The position numbers were made by a program, and so were the translations under genes. Positions 5,818 to 13,904 of a stretch of DNA of 24,797 nucleotides are shown here, in pieces; the stretch's first letter is position 1, and each line of letters opens with the position of its first letter. The stretch is taken from assembly GCA_046540795.1 (NCBI GenBank), contig JBKHEN010000026.1, positions 1 to 24,797 on the forward strand, in the 5' to 3' direction. This DNA comes from JAAAOH01 sp046540795. Its GTDB lineage: Bacteria; Spirochaetota; Spirochaetia; DSM-27196; PWMO01. The notes under the pieces were generated by a model. That model saw only the letters and a program-made list of their open reading frames with translations, ran no database searches and was not told the DNA's origin.

Positions 5818-8400
5818 CTAGTCCAGAAATGGATTTCCCTGCTCGTCGCCGTCATCCGGTTGGTCGTCCCGGTCATCGGTAGAGCGGTCCGGATCGTCTT
5901 CCTCGTCCAAGGGGTCCTCGAGGTCGGCATCGAGCTCCAGTTCGAGGTCGAAGCTGGAGAGCCGACGATCGGCTTCTTCCGACGCGGGTACGTCCAGAGA
6001 GTAGCTGCGGTTATCGATGGTACGGCGCAAACGATCGACCAGCACGGGTGTCTGCCTGCGTTCGAAATCCTGCAGGTTGTCGAACTCCGTCGGTTCCGTC
6101 CCGCTTATGAATACCTCCTCTCGGGTCGGGCCCTTGAAATCCTCCGTCGGCAGCTTGCCCGAGCGCTCGCTGACTTCCACGGTGGTAACCCCGTTGCTCG
6201 GCCGGGGAAACTCTTTCCGCGGTAGGCCCTGATGGATCGCGTTCATGTAACGGCCCCAGACCGGCCCCGCCGTTACCGCGCCGGTCTGATTGGTGCCCAA
6301 GGAGTTGGAGCCGCCACGATCGAAGCCGAGCCACAGGGCGGTGGTGTAGTAGGGGGTGAACCCGACGGTCCACGCATCGCCCCAGTTCTGCGTCGTCCCG
6401 GTCTTGCCGCCGACCGGTTGGTCGAATTCATCGTCGAAATAGCGATCAGGCAAGTGACTCAGGGTCCCGCGCTCCACCGTGGATTGCAGCATATCCGTCA
6501 TGATATAGGCCGTCTGAGGCGATACGACCTGTGTCTCCTCGCCACGGCGTTGCTGTTCTTCACGCAGCTCCTTCTCCGGTTCCAGAATGATACGGCCGTT
6601 TCGATCCTCTATGTAGCGGATGGCTACCGGGTCGACCTCTCTTCCCTGGTTGGCGAGGGTCGCAAAAGCCTTGGCCATCTCGATCGGAGCCACCTCTACG
6701 ACGCCCAGGCCGGCGGGATACCGGCGTACCAGATTCCGCCGGGATCTCTCCTCCTCGGGTATTCCGAGCAGTTTGCCGGCGGTCTCCAGGGCGGAATCAA
6801 AGCCTACGCGATCCAGGATCCGCAGGGAGGGCACATTCATCGAGTGGGCGAGGGCGTCTCTGGCAAGCACCGGGCCGCTCCACTCGCCGCGGTAGTTCAG
6901 CGGCGTATAGGGCGAACCGTCGTCATTCCAGAAAACGATCGGCGAATCGTAGAGCATGGTAGCCGGCGTAATGACCTCATCCTCTATGGCGGCTGCGTAG
7001 TACAGCGGTTTGAACGAGGAACCCGGCTCAACCGTTGCATCCACAGCTCGGTTGAACTGATCACGTCCTTCGAACCGGCTACCGCCGATCATCGCCATGA
7101 TACGGCCGGTCTCGTTTTCGAGTGTTACCAGTGCGCCCTCCACGGTCGTGCGCTTGGCTTCCTGCTGGGCGCGAGCGTAGGACATGCGCGCGGCCGTTCG
7201 CAGCTGATCCCGTTCCTCCGTGCCGAACATGAGCGAAATGAGGTCCACCACGGGATTCAGCCCGTCTTCGTATATCTCCCGTGCTCGGTGACGGCGTCTG
7301 GCGTCCGCAACGCGGAGTTCCGGTAGATCCAGGGTGAGGGAGAGTAGATCGATTACGGGAACCAGCGAGTCCCCGTAATCGATCCGTTCCTGGCTGTTCT
7401 CCCGGTATACGCGATTGGCCGACGTAAGCCCGTCCTGCATATACCCGCGCGCGGCTTCCTGAAAGTCGAGGTCCAGCGTCGTGTGAACCACGAACCCGTC
7501 ACGGTTGATATCCGCACCGCCGAGGAGCAACTCGTTCTCCAGACGATAGCGAACGTATTCGCTGAAGTACGGTGCCTGATCCTCTCGATCGATAAAGGCC
7601 GTGGAGGCACTGGAACGGGTGAAGTCGTAGTTGTTCCAATATTCCTCGAAAGCCAAATCCGCCTCTTCCTGGGTGGCATAACCGTTCTCGACCATTTGAT
7701 CGAGAATCCTACGTTGCATCGCGCGCGCGCTGTTGGGACGTCTTATAGGCGAATAAAGAGACGGGTTGGCAAGCTGGATCACCAGCATGGCGGATTCAGC
7801 GATAGTGAGATCCCGTGCCGAGTGGCCGAAGTAATAGCGGGAGGCAGCCTCCACTCCGTAGTTGCCATGGCCGAAAAACATCGTGTTAAGATATTTCTCC
7901 AGAATCTCATATTTGGTCCAATGACGCTCGATCTGCAGTGCCCACCACAGCTCCCGCAACTTTCGTTGTACGGAGAACTCGTTACGGTCGGCATAGAGGT
8001 GGCCGGCGAGTTGCTGGGTGAGCGTGCTCCCGCCGGAGACGTAACGGTTGGTCAGCAGGTTCCAGGCGGCCCGCGTGGTACCCTGGAAGCTGAAGCCCGA
8101 GTGTTCGAAGAAGTACCGATCCTCACGGGTAATGAGCGCGTATATGAGGTGCCGCGGAAGCTCATCGATTGACACGATATCTCGGTTCTGATCGGAGAAG
8201 AACTCCGTGATGAGCCGACCCTCGCGGTCGAGCACTCGCGTGGGTAATGCGGCATCCTGATTGCCGTACTTATCGAGGTCCGGAACACTGTGTACCGCGG
8301 CAATCGCAAAGCCGGTAGAGACGCCGACGCCCACCGCCACGAGAAGCCCCACGGCGACGAGAACGCGTATTGCGAGACGGCGTCTATCTGTCGCTCCCAT
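5818..8400 (-). CDS. mrcA: Class A penicillin-binding protein (PBP1A-type glycosyltransferase/transpeptidase)
   Basis: This bifunctional peptidoglycan synthase of about 860 residues has one N-terminal membrane helix (RVLVAVGLLVAVGVGV). The GT51 glycosyltransferase domain shows the catalytic-glutamate motif REDRYFFEHSG, then GGSTLTQQLAGHLY and RKLRELWWALQIER. The transpeptidase domain has all three motifs: SSFK (serine at about 464), SMN (about 523) and KTGTT (about 669). Numbering is from an in-frame GTG at 8409. The ATG at 8400 is preferred because the GTG falls inside the predicted -10 box. Unusual features are an inserted segment of about 90 residues between the two catalytic domains, containing an internal repeat, and a C-terminal tail very rich in Asp/Glu. 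Its own promoter lies directly upstream, after the terminator of the preceding envelope operon. The ParB-like gene follows 5 bases downstream. Confidence 0.93.
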   Translation of the reverse strand: MGATDRRRLAIRVLVAVGLLVAVGVGVSTGFAIAAVHSVPDLDKYGNQDAALPTRVLDREGRLITEFFSDQNRDIVSIDELPRHLIYALITREDRYFFEHSGFSFQGTTRAAWNLLTNRYVSGGSTLTQQLAGHLYADRNEFSVQRKLRELWWALQIERHWTKYEILEKYLNTMFFGHGNYGVEAASRYYFGHSARDLTIAESAMLVIQLANPSLYSPIRRPNSARAMQRRILDQMVENGYATQEEADLAFEEYWNNYDFTRSSASTAFIDREDQAPYFSEYVRYRLENELLLGGADINRDGFVVHTTLDLDFQEAARGYMQDGLTSANRVYRENSQERIDYGDSLVPVIDLLSLTLDLPELRVADARRRHRAREIYEDGLNPVVDLISLMFGTEERDQLRTAARMSYARAQQEAKRTTVEGALVTLENETGRIMAMIGGSRFEGRDQFNRAVDATVEPGSSFKPLYYAAAIEDEVITPATMLYDSPIVFWNDDGSPYTPLNYRGEWSGPVLARDALAHSMNVPSLRILDRVGFDSALETAGKLLGIPEEERSRRNLVRRYPAGLGVVEVAPIEMAKAFATLANQGREVDPVAIRYIEDRNGRIILEPEKELREEQQRRGEETQVVSPQTAYIMTDMLQSTVERGTLSHLPDRYFDDEFDQPVGGKTGTTQNWGDAWTVGFTPYYTTALWLGFDRGGSNSLGTNQTGAVTAGPVWGRYMNAIHQGLPRKEFPRPSNGVTTVEVSERSGKLPTEDFKGPTREEVFISGTEPTEFDNLQDFERRQTPVLVDRLRRTIDNRSYSLDVPASEEADRRLSSFDLELELDADLEDPLDEEDDPDRSTDDRDDQPDDGDEQGNPFLD

Positions 8401-8407
8401 GGTAGAC

Positions 8408-8437
8408 ACAGTACGGAAAGCGGAAGCGGTTTGTCAA
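8408..8437 (-). promoter_or_regulatory. Promoter of the penicillin-binding protein gene
   Basis: On the minus strand a perfect TTGACA (8437-8432) is followed after 18 bases by TACTGT (8413-8408). Transcription is predicted near 8401, one base from the ATG at 8400, so the transcript could be leaderless. The box begins just after the T-run of the upstream terminator. The -35 is strong and the -10 only moderate. Confidence 0.5.
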
Positions 8438-8442
8438 TATGA

Positions 8443-8474
8443 GAAAAAAAGAGGCCGGTTCCGAAGAACCGGCC
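8443..8474 (-). terminator. Rho-independent terminator with TTCG tetraloop
   Basis: On the minus strand GGCCGGTTC (8474-8466), a TTCG tetraloop and GAACCGGCC (8461-8453) form a perfect 9-bp stem. It is followed by TC and seven T residues. This ends transcription of the PEGA-like gene or of the candidate small RNA immediately upstream, and insulates the penicillin-binding protein gene. Confidence 0.92.
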
Positions 8475-8535
8475 AGGTAGGTAATGTCGGTCGAATATAG
8501 CAACTGGGAGGGGAACTATATTTAGGTGACCGACA
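8443..8535 (-). ncRNA. Candidate small RNA (or structured 3' UTR) with C-rich anti-Shine-Dalgarno loop
   Basis: The minus strand between the PEGA-like gene and the terminator can fold into a long hairpin. The outer stem TGTCGGTC (8535-8528)/GACCGACA (8492-8485) is 8 bp. An asymmetric internal loop (5 and 1 bases) follows, then an inner stem AATATAG (8522-8516)/CTATATT (8500-8494) of 7 bp. The 15-base loop is TTCCCCTCCCAGTTG. A 10-base linker (TTACCTACCT) leads to the strong terminator stem. The loop is complementary to GGGAGG-type ribosome binding sites, like the C-rich loops of known regulatory RNAs. A GATAAT (8546-8541) would place a start at about 8534, the base of the first stem, but its -35 is poor. 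The element could therefore be an independent RNA of about 93 nt or the 3' UTR of the upstream operon. Function is inferred from structure only. Confidence 0.5.
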
Positions 8536-8565
8536 CTTCCATTATCGTCTCACGACGAAATTTTC

Positions 8566-9573
8566 TTAGTCCTCGTCTATCAATATATCAAGTTTGAGCG
8601 AAATTTTGTAGCTCTTCTTCGGCTCCACCGTGAAACTACGGCTCACCGAATAGTCGCCGATCCGAAACATCACCGTGTGATCCCCTTCCGAAAGGCTTAC
8701 CTCTTCGTTGCGATAGTCCACCTCTTCCCCGTCTATGAACAGTGCGGCTCCTTCGGGGGCCTCGAAGCTGATCTCCGACTGCGGCTCGGTGAGCTCGATC
8801 TCCACCTCCGCGACACTGCCGCGCTCTACGCCGAAGGTGACCCGCTGGTTCTCAAAACGTGGGGACTCCAGCACGAGTCGGTGAAGCCCCGGCGGCACCG
8901 CGATCGGTTCGTCGCCGTACTCGATTTCCTCGTCGTCGAGTAGAAGGGTGAGCTCATCGAGTACCCCGGCGGTATCGAGCACGTCCGTGCCGTCGGGATC
9001 GTATAGCCTGAGCCGTACCGCCCCGACATCGAATACCAGGGGCTTGGCCGTAATCCGCAGCGTCGTCTGCATGGCTTCCGACGAGACCCCCTTCATCACC
9101 GGCATGAAGGTCACGAGCACCGGGAACCGTTCGGGCCGAATGACCTCGTCGAGGAGTACCGCGTCCGCTGTCTCGCGCAATCCGTGATTTCGGTGAACCG
9201 GGATGGTGACGAACAGTCGACTTGCCGAAGGAAGAGGGTGAAAGAGGATCCGTCGGCCTCCGTACTGCGCTTGCCGTCCTTCCCTCGGGGATGGTGCGAC
9301 GCCGTCATACAGATACACGCCGAACTCTCCCTGATTCTCACGTATTGCCTCGGGAAGCTTGATCTCCAGCTGTATTCCCCGGAGAAAATCCATTTCTTGA
9401 TCGACGGACAATGCTGCGAGGTCTTCCGGTCTCAGATCTGCGGACAACCCGTCCGTGTCGGACGGTTCCACGACCAGCAGCGATTCGACCGTACCATGGA
9501 CCTGGTTCTGCCCAAACCCGAGGCTTGCGACCACCGCCGCCAGGACTAGAATCGGTCCTATTGTCCTCGTCAT
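8566..9573 (-). CDS. Exported protein with C-terminal PEGA-like domain
   Basis: This 335-residue protein begins with a signal peptide (MTRTIGPILVLAAVVASLGFG). I do not recognise its central region, about residues 30-230, which is beta-rich. The C-terminal part resembles PEGA-type surface domains. One copy is around PIAVPPGLHRLVLESPRFE and a clearer one is the final 70 residues, with EGAALFIDGEEVDYRNEEVS followed by SEGDHTVMFRIGDYSVSRSF. Such domains are beta-sandwich modules of exported proteins and are thought to mediate binding. Its ATG overlaps the stop of the M23 peptidase gene (ATGA), with GGAG 8 bases upstream, so the two are co-translated. It is the last gene of the envelope block before the terminator at 8443-8474. 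A role with the peptidase in the periplasm is inferred from position. Confidence 0.78.
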   Translation of the reverse strand: MTRTIGPILVLAAVVASLGFGQNQVHGTVESLLVVEPSDTDGLSADLRPEDLAALSVDQEMDFLRGIQLEIKLPEAIRENQGEFGVYLYDGVAPSPREGRQAQYGGRRILFHPLPSASRLFVTIPVHRNHGLRETADAVLLDEVIRPERFPVLVTFMPVMKGVSSEAMQTTLRITAKPLVFDVGAVRLRLYDPDGTDVLDTAGVLDELTLLLDDEEIEYGDEPIAVPPGLHRLVLESPRFENQRVTFGVERGSVAEVEIELTEPQSEISFEAPEGAALFIDGEEVDYRNEEVSLSEGDHTVMFRIGDYSVSRSFTVEPKKSYKISLKLDILIDED

Positions 9574-10514
9574 CTGGTGAGCTCCGGAAGATGGTGTAGC
9601 GGGTCCCTGTGCTTCCCGTACTGTCGAATCTCGAAGTGAAGATGGGGCCCGGTCGAGCGTCCCGAATTTCCGACGTACCCTATAATGGTACCCGATGAAA
9701 GTCGATCATTCAACCGGACCGGAACCTCTCCGAGATGGCCGTAGAAACTCTCGTAGCCTTCCTCGTGTTGTAGAAGGACATACCGGCCATACTGCGGATC
9801 ATACCCGACGTCGGCCACCCGTCCTTCCCGGGCGGCTACCACTTCGGTTCCGGCGGGGGCTGCGAAATCCACGCCTCCGTGGAACTGTGGGCGTCCGTCG
9901 AACGGCCCCTTTCGGAAGCCGAAATGCGAGGACACACGGCCGTTTTGTACCGGACGCGTGAACAGGCGGCGAAGGAACGCCAGACGTTCCACTCTGTCGA
10001 AATCGCTTCCCGGGAAGAACCGGAAGCGTTCCACTCGACGGTCTTCCCGTATCGTCACGGTGCGCGCCTCGGCAATTTCATCTTCACGGGAATCGTGGAG
10101 CAGGTTCTCCAGTGAGGTTTCGGGTTCCAGCGGCACGAACATGCCGGGCATGTTGGGCACGAGAATGTAGTCTCTTCCGGGGGGTATTGCGGGCCCCGAG
10201 ATCCTGTTGAGGCTTGCCAGGGAGCTGTACGGGAGCATGAGACGGGAGGCGAGGGTGATGAGGCTCTCGTCGTCGCTCACCTCGTACCGGTATATGGAGA
10301 GCTCCGGCAGATCCTGTGCACGCCGGGAGCGGCGGTAGTACTCCGCCACATCCGCCTGATGCTGCTTGTAGACGGCATCGTTGTTTCCGAGGCCGGTTAA
10401 ACGCGGGAAGTCGCCGGCCGGTGCCGGTGTTGCCCCGAACAGAGCCACCACTGCGAGCACGAGGCTAACCCGAGCTCTCGACGCTGTCGTACTTCCGTTT
10501 TCCCGAGACGGCAT
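9570..10514 (-). CDS. LysM and M23 (LytM) peptidase, peptidoglycan hydrolase
   Basis: This exported 314-residue protein is a likely peptidoglycan endopeptidase. After a basic N-region a hydrophobic segment (VSLVLAVVALFGATPAPAG) serves as signal peptide. A LysM-like peptidoglycan-binding domain spans about 75-120 (YEVSDDESLITLASRL, then LNRISGPAIPPGRDYILVP). The C-terminal M23 domain (about 190-300) retains the zinc and catalytic residues: H212 and D216 in HGGVD, H260 in YGHL, and H291 and H293 in HLHFE. It should therefore be active rather than a degenerate EnvC-like activator. The first ATG lies 50 bases inside the preceding membrane-protein gene, an unusually long overlap. A later start is possible but would shorten the N-region. 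Confidence 0.9.
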   Translation of the reverse strand: MPSRENGSTTASRARVSLVLAVVALFGATPAPAGDFPRLTGLGNNDAVYKQHQADVAEYYRRSRRAQDLPELSIYRYEVSDDESLITLASRLMLPYSSLASLNRISGPAIPPGRDYILVPNMPGMFVPLEPETSLENLLHDSREDEIAEARTVTIREDRRVERFRFFPGSDFDRVERLAFLRRLFTRPVQNGRVSSHFGFRKGPFDGRPQFHGGVDFAAPAGTEVVAAREGRVADVGYDPQYGRYVLLQHEEGYESFYGHLGEVPVRLNDRLSSGTIIGYVGNSGRSTGPHLHFEIRQYGKHRDPLHHLPELTR

Positions 10515-10908
10515 ATCCTACCCATGCGAGCCCGATCACGACGAGAATTACCGCCGGACCCACGCGGCCGGCGGCGTAAAGCAGTACGACCGCATACAAA
10601 CCTGCAACGGTCGTGATTACACGGGCCGCTACCCTGAGTATCGGACGAAATGCCTGCCTCCTTGCCCCGGCGAGACGGCGCACCAGTCCTGTACCCAGCG
10701 CTCCCGCCACCGCGAGGAGCACCGCCGTCGTGTATGCTGCGGTGGCCCGCGTCGCGGCCAGCCACAGCGGCACCACCACGATGACGCTCAGTAGCCCGGC
10801 TCCTCCGAGGAGAAGAAGAGCCCGGAGCAGAACGGCACCGATACGTCGGTAGCCGTCAAGCACTTCGCTCAGAATCTTCGCCGGCTTCGGTCGATATTCA
10901 AGGCTCAT
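10465..10908 (-). CDS. Small polytopic membrane protein, unknown function
   Basis: I do not recognise this 147-residue protein. It has a short soluble N-terminus (MSLEYRPKPAKILSEVLDGYRR) and then about four hydrophobic helices: ALLLLGGAGLLSVIVVVPLWL, AYTTAVLLAVAGALGTGL, VITTVAGLYAVVLLYAAG and AVILVVIGLAWVGYAVSG. It ends with a basic, polar tail. Its ATG overlaps the stop of the TPR lipoprotein gene (ATGA), and its 3' end overlaps the start of the M23 peptidase gene by 50 bases, so it sits firmly within the envelope operon. Conservation of the overlaps would support a shared function, but none can be named. Confidence 0.72.
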   Translation of the reverse strand: MSLEYRPKPAKILSEVLDGYRRIGAVLLRALLLLGGAGLLSVIVVVPLWLAATRATAAYTTAVLLAVAGALGTGLVRRLAGARRQAFRPILRVAARVITTVAGLYAVVLLYAAGRVGPAVILVVIGLAWVGYAVSGKRKYDSVESSG

Positions 10909-11915
10909 GACCCCTCCGATGCCGCACGGCCCTCGCGTATGCGCTCCCGCTGTGCCGCATACTCCGCGGCTTCCTCATCCTCACCGGCTTCGACGGCAGT
11001 CGTCTCCAGCTCTTCGAGCACCCGAAGGGCTCCATGCGCGTCGTTGCGGCTTACATGCACCGCGAGTGAGCGCCTGAGGTAGTCGCGGGAGCGATCGTGG
11101 GTGCCGAGCCGCCGTTCCACGATGCCGAGGGCCATGAGGTCCCGGGCAATGCCACGACTGTTTTCGACCCGCTTGTCGCAGGCCAGCGCCTCCACCAGCA
11201 ATTCTCGAGCGGTCTCGAGCTCCCCCGCTCGAGACTCGACGGCGGCCAGCATGTAGAGGTTTGCTGCGAGCTCCGCGGGCCGGTCCGCTTGCTCGTTTAT
11301 AGCACGGGCTTCCTCGAGGCGGGTGCGAGCCTCCGTGGTCCCGTCGGTGCGGATGAGGGCGGTGGCCAGATTATGCAGCACCACCGCTCGCTCCTCCGTG
11401 TCTCCGGTTTCCGCGGACAGCTTCAAGGCTTCCTCGAAGCGCTCACGTGCCACGCTCGGGTTCCCGGTACGGAGCGCGAGCTCACCGAGATTGTTCACGC
11501 TCTTGAGCAATACCTCAGAATGCTCGAGGCCCGCGGCTGTCTCACGGCTCTCCTCGAAGGCCGAGGCCGCGCTCTCCCAATCGCCCGCCGCCAAATACGC
11601 CTTCCCCACGGCATTAAGCGTCTTCGCTACGCCGAGCTCGTTGTCCAGGGACCGATGATTCTCCAGGGCGAGGTCGTAGAAATAGAGGGCCTGCTCGTAG
11701 TCGCCGCGGTGAAAATGCTCGTTGCCGTACTCCACCTGACGCGCGGCAAGATTACGAACCTCAACAACCTCTTCCGTCGCTTCCGGGGTCGTCGAGCAGG
11801 CGCTCACGGCGGTAATGCCGAGGATAAGCGCGGCGGCGACGCGCACGGCACGGAGCGTCCAAGGGGCGGGTGGAGCGGCGGATCGATTGCCGGCCGCGTT
11901 CGTGAGGCACGTCAT
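10905..11915 (-). CDS. TPR-repeat lipoprotein
   Basis: This 336-residue protein has a long N-region, a hydrophobic stretch (VAAALILGITAVSAC) and a likely lipoprotein cleavage site before C40. Spirochaetal lipoboxes tolerate such a VSAC sequence. From about residue 55 onward it is built of tetratricopeptide repeats, for example EYGNEHFHRGDYEQALYFYD, AVGKAYLAAGDWESAASAFE and NLGELALRTGNPSVARERFE. TPRs are protein-protein interaction scaffolds. Its ATG overlaps the mlaD stop by one base (TGATG) and its stop overlaps the next start (ATGA). Its place directly after mlaD suggests a partner of the MCE lipid transporter on the periplasmic face, which is inference only. No MlaC or MlaA homologue is seen in the window. 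Confidence 0.82.
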   Translation of the reverse strand: MTCLTNAAGNRSAAPPAPWTLRAVRVAAALILGITAVSACSTTPEATEEVVEVRNLAARQVEYGNEHFHRGDYEQALYFYDLALENHRSLDNELGVAKTLNAVGKAYLAAGDWESAASAFEESRETAAGLEHSEVLLKSVNNLGELALRTGNPSVARERFEEALKLSAETGDTEERAVVLHNLATALIRTDGTTEARTRLEEARAINEQADRPAELAANLYMLAAVESRAGELETARELLVEALACDKRVENSRGIARDLMALGIVERRLGTHDRSRDYLRRSLAVHVSRNDAHGALRVLEELETTAVEAGEDEEAAEYAAQRERIREGRAASEGS

Positions 11916-12937
11916 CAGAAATAGTCGTCCCTATAGCTTTCGAAGGTATCCGGTTGATCGATCCGTGTCGGTATTCCTCCACGCAGAAGCGGGTTGTTTT
12001 TCAGCCCCTCGAGGACGTCCTGTCCCGAGTCCAGAGTCCGCCGTCCTTCCTCGAGGAGGCCCGCGAGCTGCGGGGTGGAATCCGAGGCAAATCGCGACAG
12101 CTCTTCGAGACGCTCCACGCTCTCGTTTACGCCGGAGAGAATCTGTTCGACCTCGTGGTAGATGCGATTGCCGTCGTCCAGGAAGGTCTGCATCGACCCC
12201 TTCGGGTCCACAAGACGGGTAGCGAGCCCCGTGGGATCGCGCATCTCCTCGCTGGCTACGGCCAGGTTTGCCGTAATGGTATCGAGATTCTCGAGTACCG
12301 TCTCGAGTTGCGCGAGAGTGGCGTCGGCTTCGCGAAGGATATCACTCATGGGACCACGGCTATCACCGGACAGGGTGCCGGCAATCTCTACCATGGCGGT
12401 GTCGAGGGAGACGAGGACACGATTCGCATTGTCGAGAATCGGCTCGAGCTGCGTGAGGAGCTCGTTTACCGGGTCCTGGGAGCGCGGCACGATGACCTCG
12501 TTCCGTTCTACGAGATATCGGGCTTCCTTCGTGTCCCAGGAGGGGATGTAGGAATACTCGGGTATAGGGTCGGTCGGCTCTCTGCCCTGGTGGAAGAGCA
12601 AGCCGCCGCCGAGCCCGAGGGGGTTAGAGACGAGCCGGATGATGGAGTTCTCGTGCACCTTCTCCATATAGCGGTCTTCGATGTAAAAGGTAGCCCGCAC
12701 GTCGTTCTCCTCGGTCAGCTCGATGTCGGTGATCTTGCCGATCTGAAAGCCTTTGAACTCGATCGGCATCCCGACCGATAAGCCTCGGGCGGAGGTGAAG
12801 GTGGTGTAGTAATAGTAGTTACGGGCAAACCACCGCTGGTTGGCCCCCATCGATATGAGGATGAACACGAACAGCCCGATCGCAACGAGGAGAAAAACGC
12901 CGACTACCTGGCTTGCAAAGCGAATGCGAAACCTCAT
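11915..12937 (-). CDS. mlaD: MCE-domain protein of a lipid ABC transporter (MlaD-like)
   Basis: This is the membrane-anchored periplasmic subunit of an MCE transporter, a family that moves phospholipids or other lipids between membranes. The 340-residue protein has one N-terminal membrane helix (VVGVFLLVAIGLFVFILISMG) and a single MCE domain at about 38-115, with FTSARGLSVGMPIEFKGFQIGKI and IIRLVSNPLGLGGGLLF. A long helical, coiled-coil-prone C-terminus (about 150-320) may form the needle or barrel seen in some MCE hexamers. It is longer than E. coli MlaD (about 180 residues) because of this tail. It follows mlaF after a 97-base gap that contains a good promoter, so it may also be transcribed independently. 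No MlaC-type carrier gene is seen here. Confidence 0.9.
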   Translation of the reverse strand: MRFRIRFASQVVGVFLLVAIGLFVFILISMGANQRWFARNYYYYTTFTSARGLSVGMPIEFKGFQIGKITDIELTEENDVRATFYIEDRYMEKVHENSIIRLVSNPLGLGGGLLFHQGREPTDPIPEYSYIPSWDTKEARYLVERNEVIVPRSQDPVNELLTQLEPILDNANRVLVSLDTAMVEIAGTLSGDSRGPMSDILREADATLAQLETVLENLDTITANLAVASEEMRDPTGLATRLVDPKGSMQTFLDDGNRIYHEVEQILSGVNESVERLEELSRFASDSTPQLAGLLEEGRRTLDSGQDVLEGLKNNPLLRGGIPTRIDQPDTFESYRDDYF

Positions 12938-12946
12938 GTGCCTGTA

Positions 12947-12975
12947 ACTCTAGTCCAGCTTACCCCTTGAGTCAA
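12947..12975 (-). promoter_or_regulatory. Internal promoter upstream of mlaD
   Basis: On the minus strand TTGACT (12975-12970), a 17-base spacer and TAGAGT (12952-12947) form a good sigma-70 promoter. Transcription should start near 12940, only about three bases before the mlaD ATG, so the transcript would be nearly leaderless. Only a weak AGG precedes the ATG. It lies in the one sizeable gap of the mlaEFD cluster. Confidence 0.55.
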
Positions 12976-13034
12976 TCTGAATCGCCCCCCGTTCGGCGCG
13001 TTCGGCAGGTTTGTCACCTCCGGAGCACGCCGTG

Positions 13035-13904
13035 CTATGTGTCGGCATCCGCATCGACGGAGAGGAGGTCGAGAAGGTCGGTGTCGAAACTGGCGGCCTC
13101 GCCGAGGACCTCACTGAGAATCTCCGAGAGCCGCCTGTCCGCCCCGTGGACGACCTCAACGAACGGTCCGGTCGCCGCTATCATCCCCGCATCGAGGACG
13201 ACGAGGTGGTCGGCCATCTGGGAGACGAAGCGGGCGCTGTGGCTGCTTGCCACGATGGTAACCCCCCGCTCCTTGAGCTCCCGCAGCTCCTTCAGGATCA
13301 ACTCCGCCCCTCGGTGATCGACGACGCTCGTCGGCTCGTCGAGGAACAATAGCTGCGGGTCGAGGCACAACGCTCGCAAGAAGGACACCATCTTCCGCTC
13401 TCCGGCGGAGAGGGCGGCCGGTCTCAGATGGAGCCTGCGCTGCATGCCGAATGCCTCGGCAAGCCTACGGACGCGATCCTCGGTTTCGGCGGGGCCGGCC
13501 GTGCGCTCATGGTAGTCCAGGGGTAGTGCCAGGTTCTGAAACACCGTGAGGTTCTGCCACAGGGCCCCGTCCTGAAAGACGAATCCGCACAGGCGACGCA
13601 GCTCCCGCTCCTCGGCCTTCCCGATCGTTGCCGGATTTCGCCCGAGGAGATGCACGGTGCCCGCGTCGGGGGGGATCAAGCCGGCACACACCTTGAGGAG
13701 GGCGGATTTCCCGGAACCGCTCGGTCCCATCACCAGTGTGGTCTTCACCGGCGGGAGGGTAAGGTTCAGGTCGGACCATACCGACTCGGAGCCGGAGGAC
13801 AGACTCACCCCGTTTAGGACTACAGCGGGTTCGGGCTCCGGGTCTCCGGGGGTCCGCTTCGGTGTTGGAAGATCGCTGCCGTGAGTGTTTGCCGGATCAC
13901 TCAT
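13035..13904 (-). CDS. mlaF: ATP-binding subunit of the MCE lipid transporter (MlaF-like)
   Basis: This 289-residue ABC ATPase powers the MlaE/MlaD lipid transporter at the cytoplasmic membrane. Motifs seen are Walker A GPSGSGKS (60-67), a Q-loop in FVFQDGALWQNLTVFQN typical of MlaF (VFQ..ALF/W..LTV.EN), Walker B LLFLDEPTS (185-193) and the switch histidine in ASSHS (222). The signature is LSAGE (165-169) instead of LSGGQ, a conservative departure. The N-terminus carries an extra Pro-rich segment of about 25 residues, and the C-terminus ends in an acidic tail. Its ATG overlaps the mlaE stop (ATGA). The family order E-F-D is conserved, although a small MlaB-like STAS subunit is not seen. Confidence 0.9.
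   Translation of the reverse strand: MSDPANTHGSDLPTPKRTPGDPEPEPAVVLNGVSLSSGSESVWSDLNLTLPPVKTTLVMGPSGSGKSALLKVCAGLIPPDAGTVHLLGRNPATIGKAEERELRRLCGFVFQDGALWQNLTVFQNLALPLDYHERTAGPAETEDRVRRLAEAFGMQRRLHLRPAALSAGERKMVSFLRALCLDPQLLFLDEPTSVVDHRGAELILKELRELKERGVTIVASSHSARFVSQMADHLVVLDAGMIAATGPFVEVVHGADRRLSEILSEVLGEAASFDTDLLDLLSVDADADT

Noticed and set aside
6232..7326. 364-codon plus-strand frame within the penicillin-binding protein gene
   Set aside because: It is antisense to intact catalytic motifs (SSFK, SMN, KTGT) of the penicillin-binding protein and has no protein family features.
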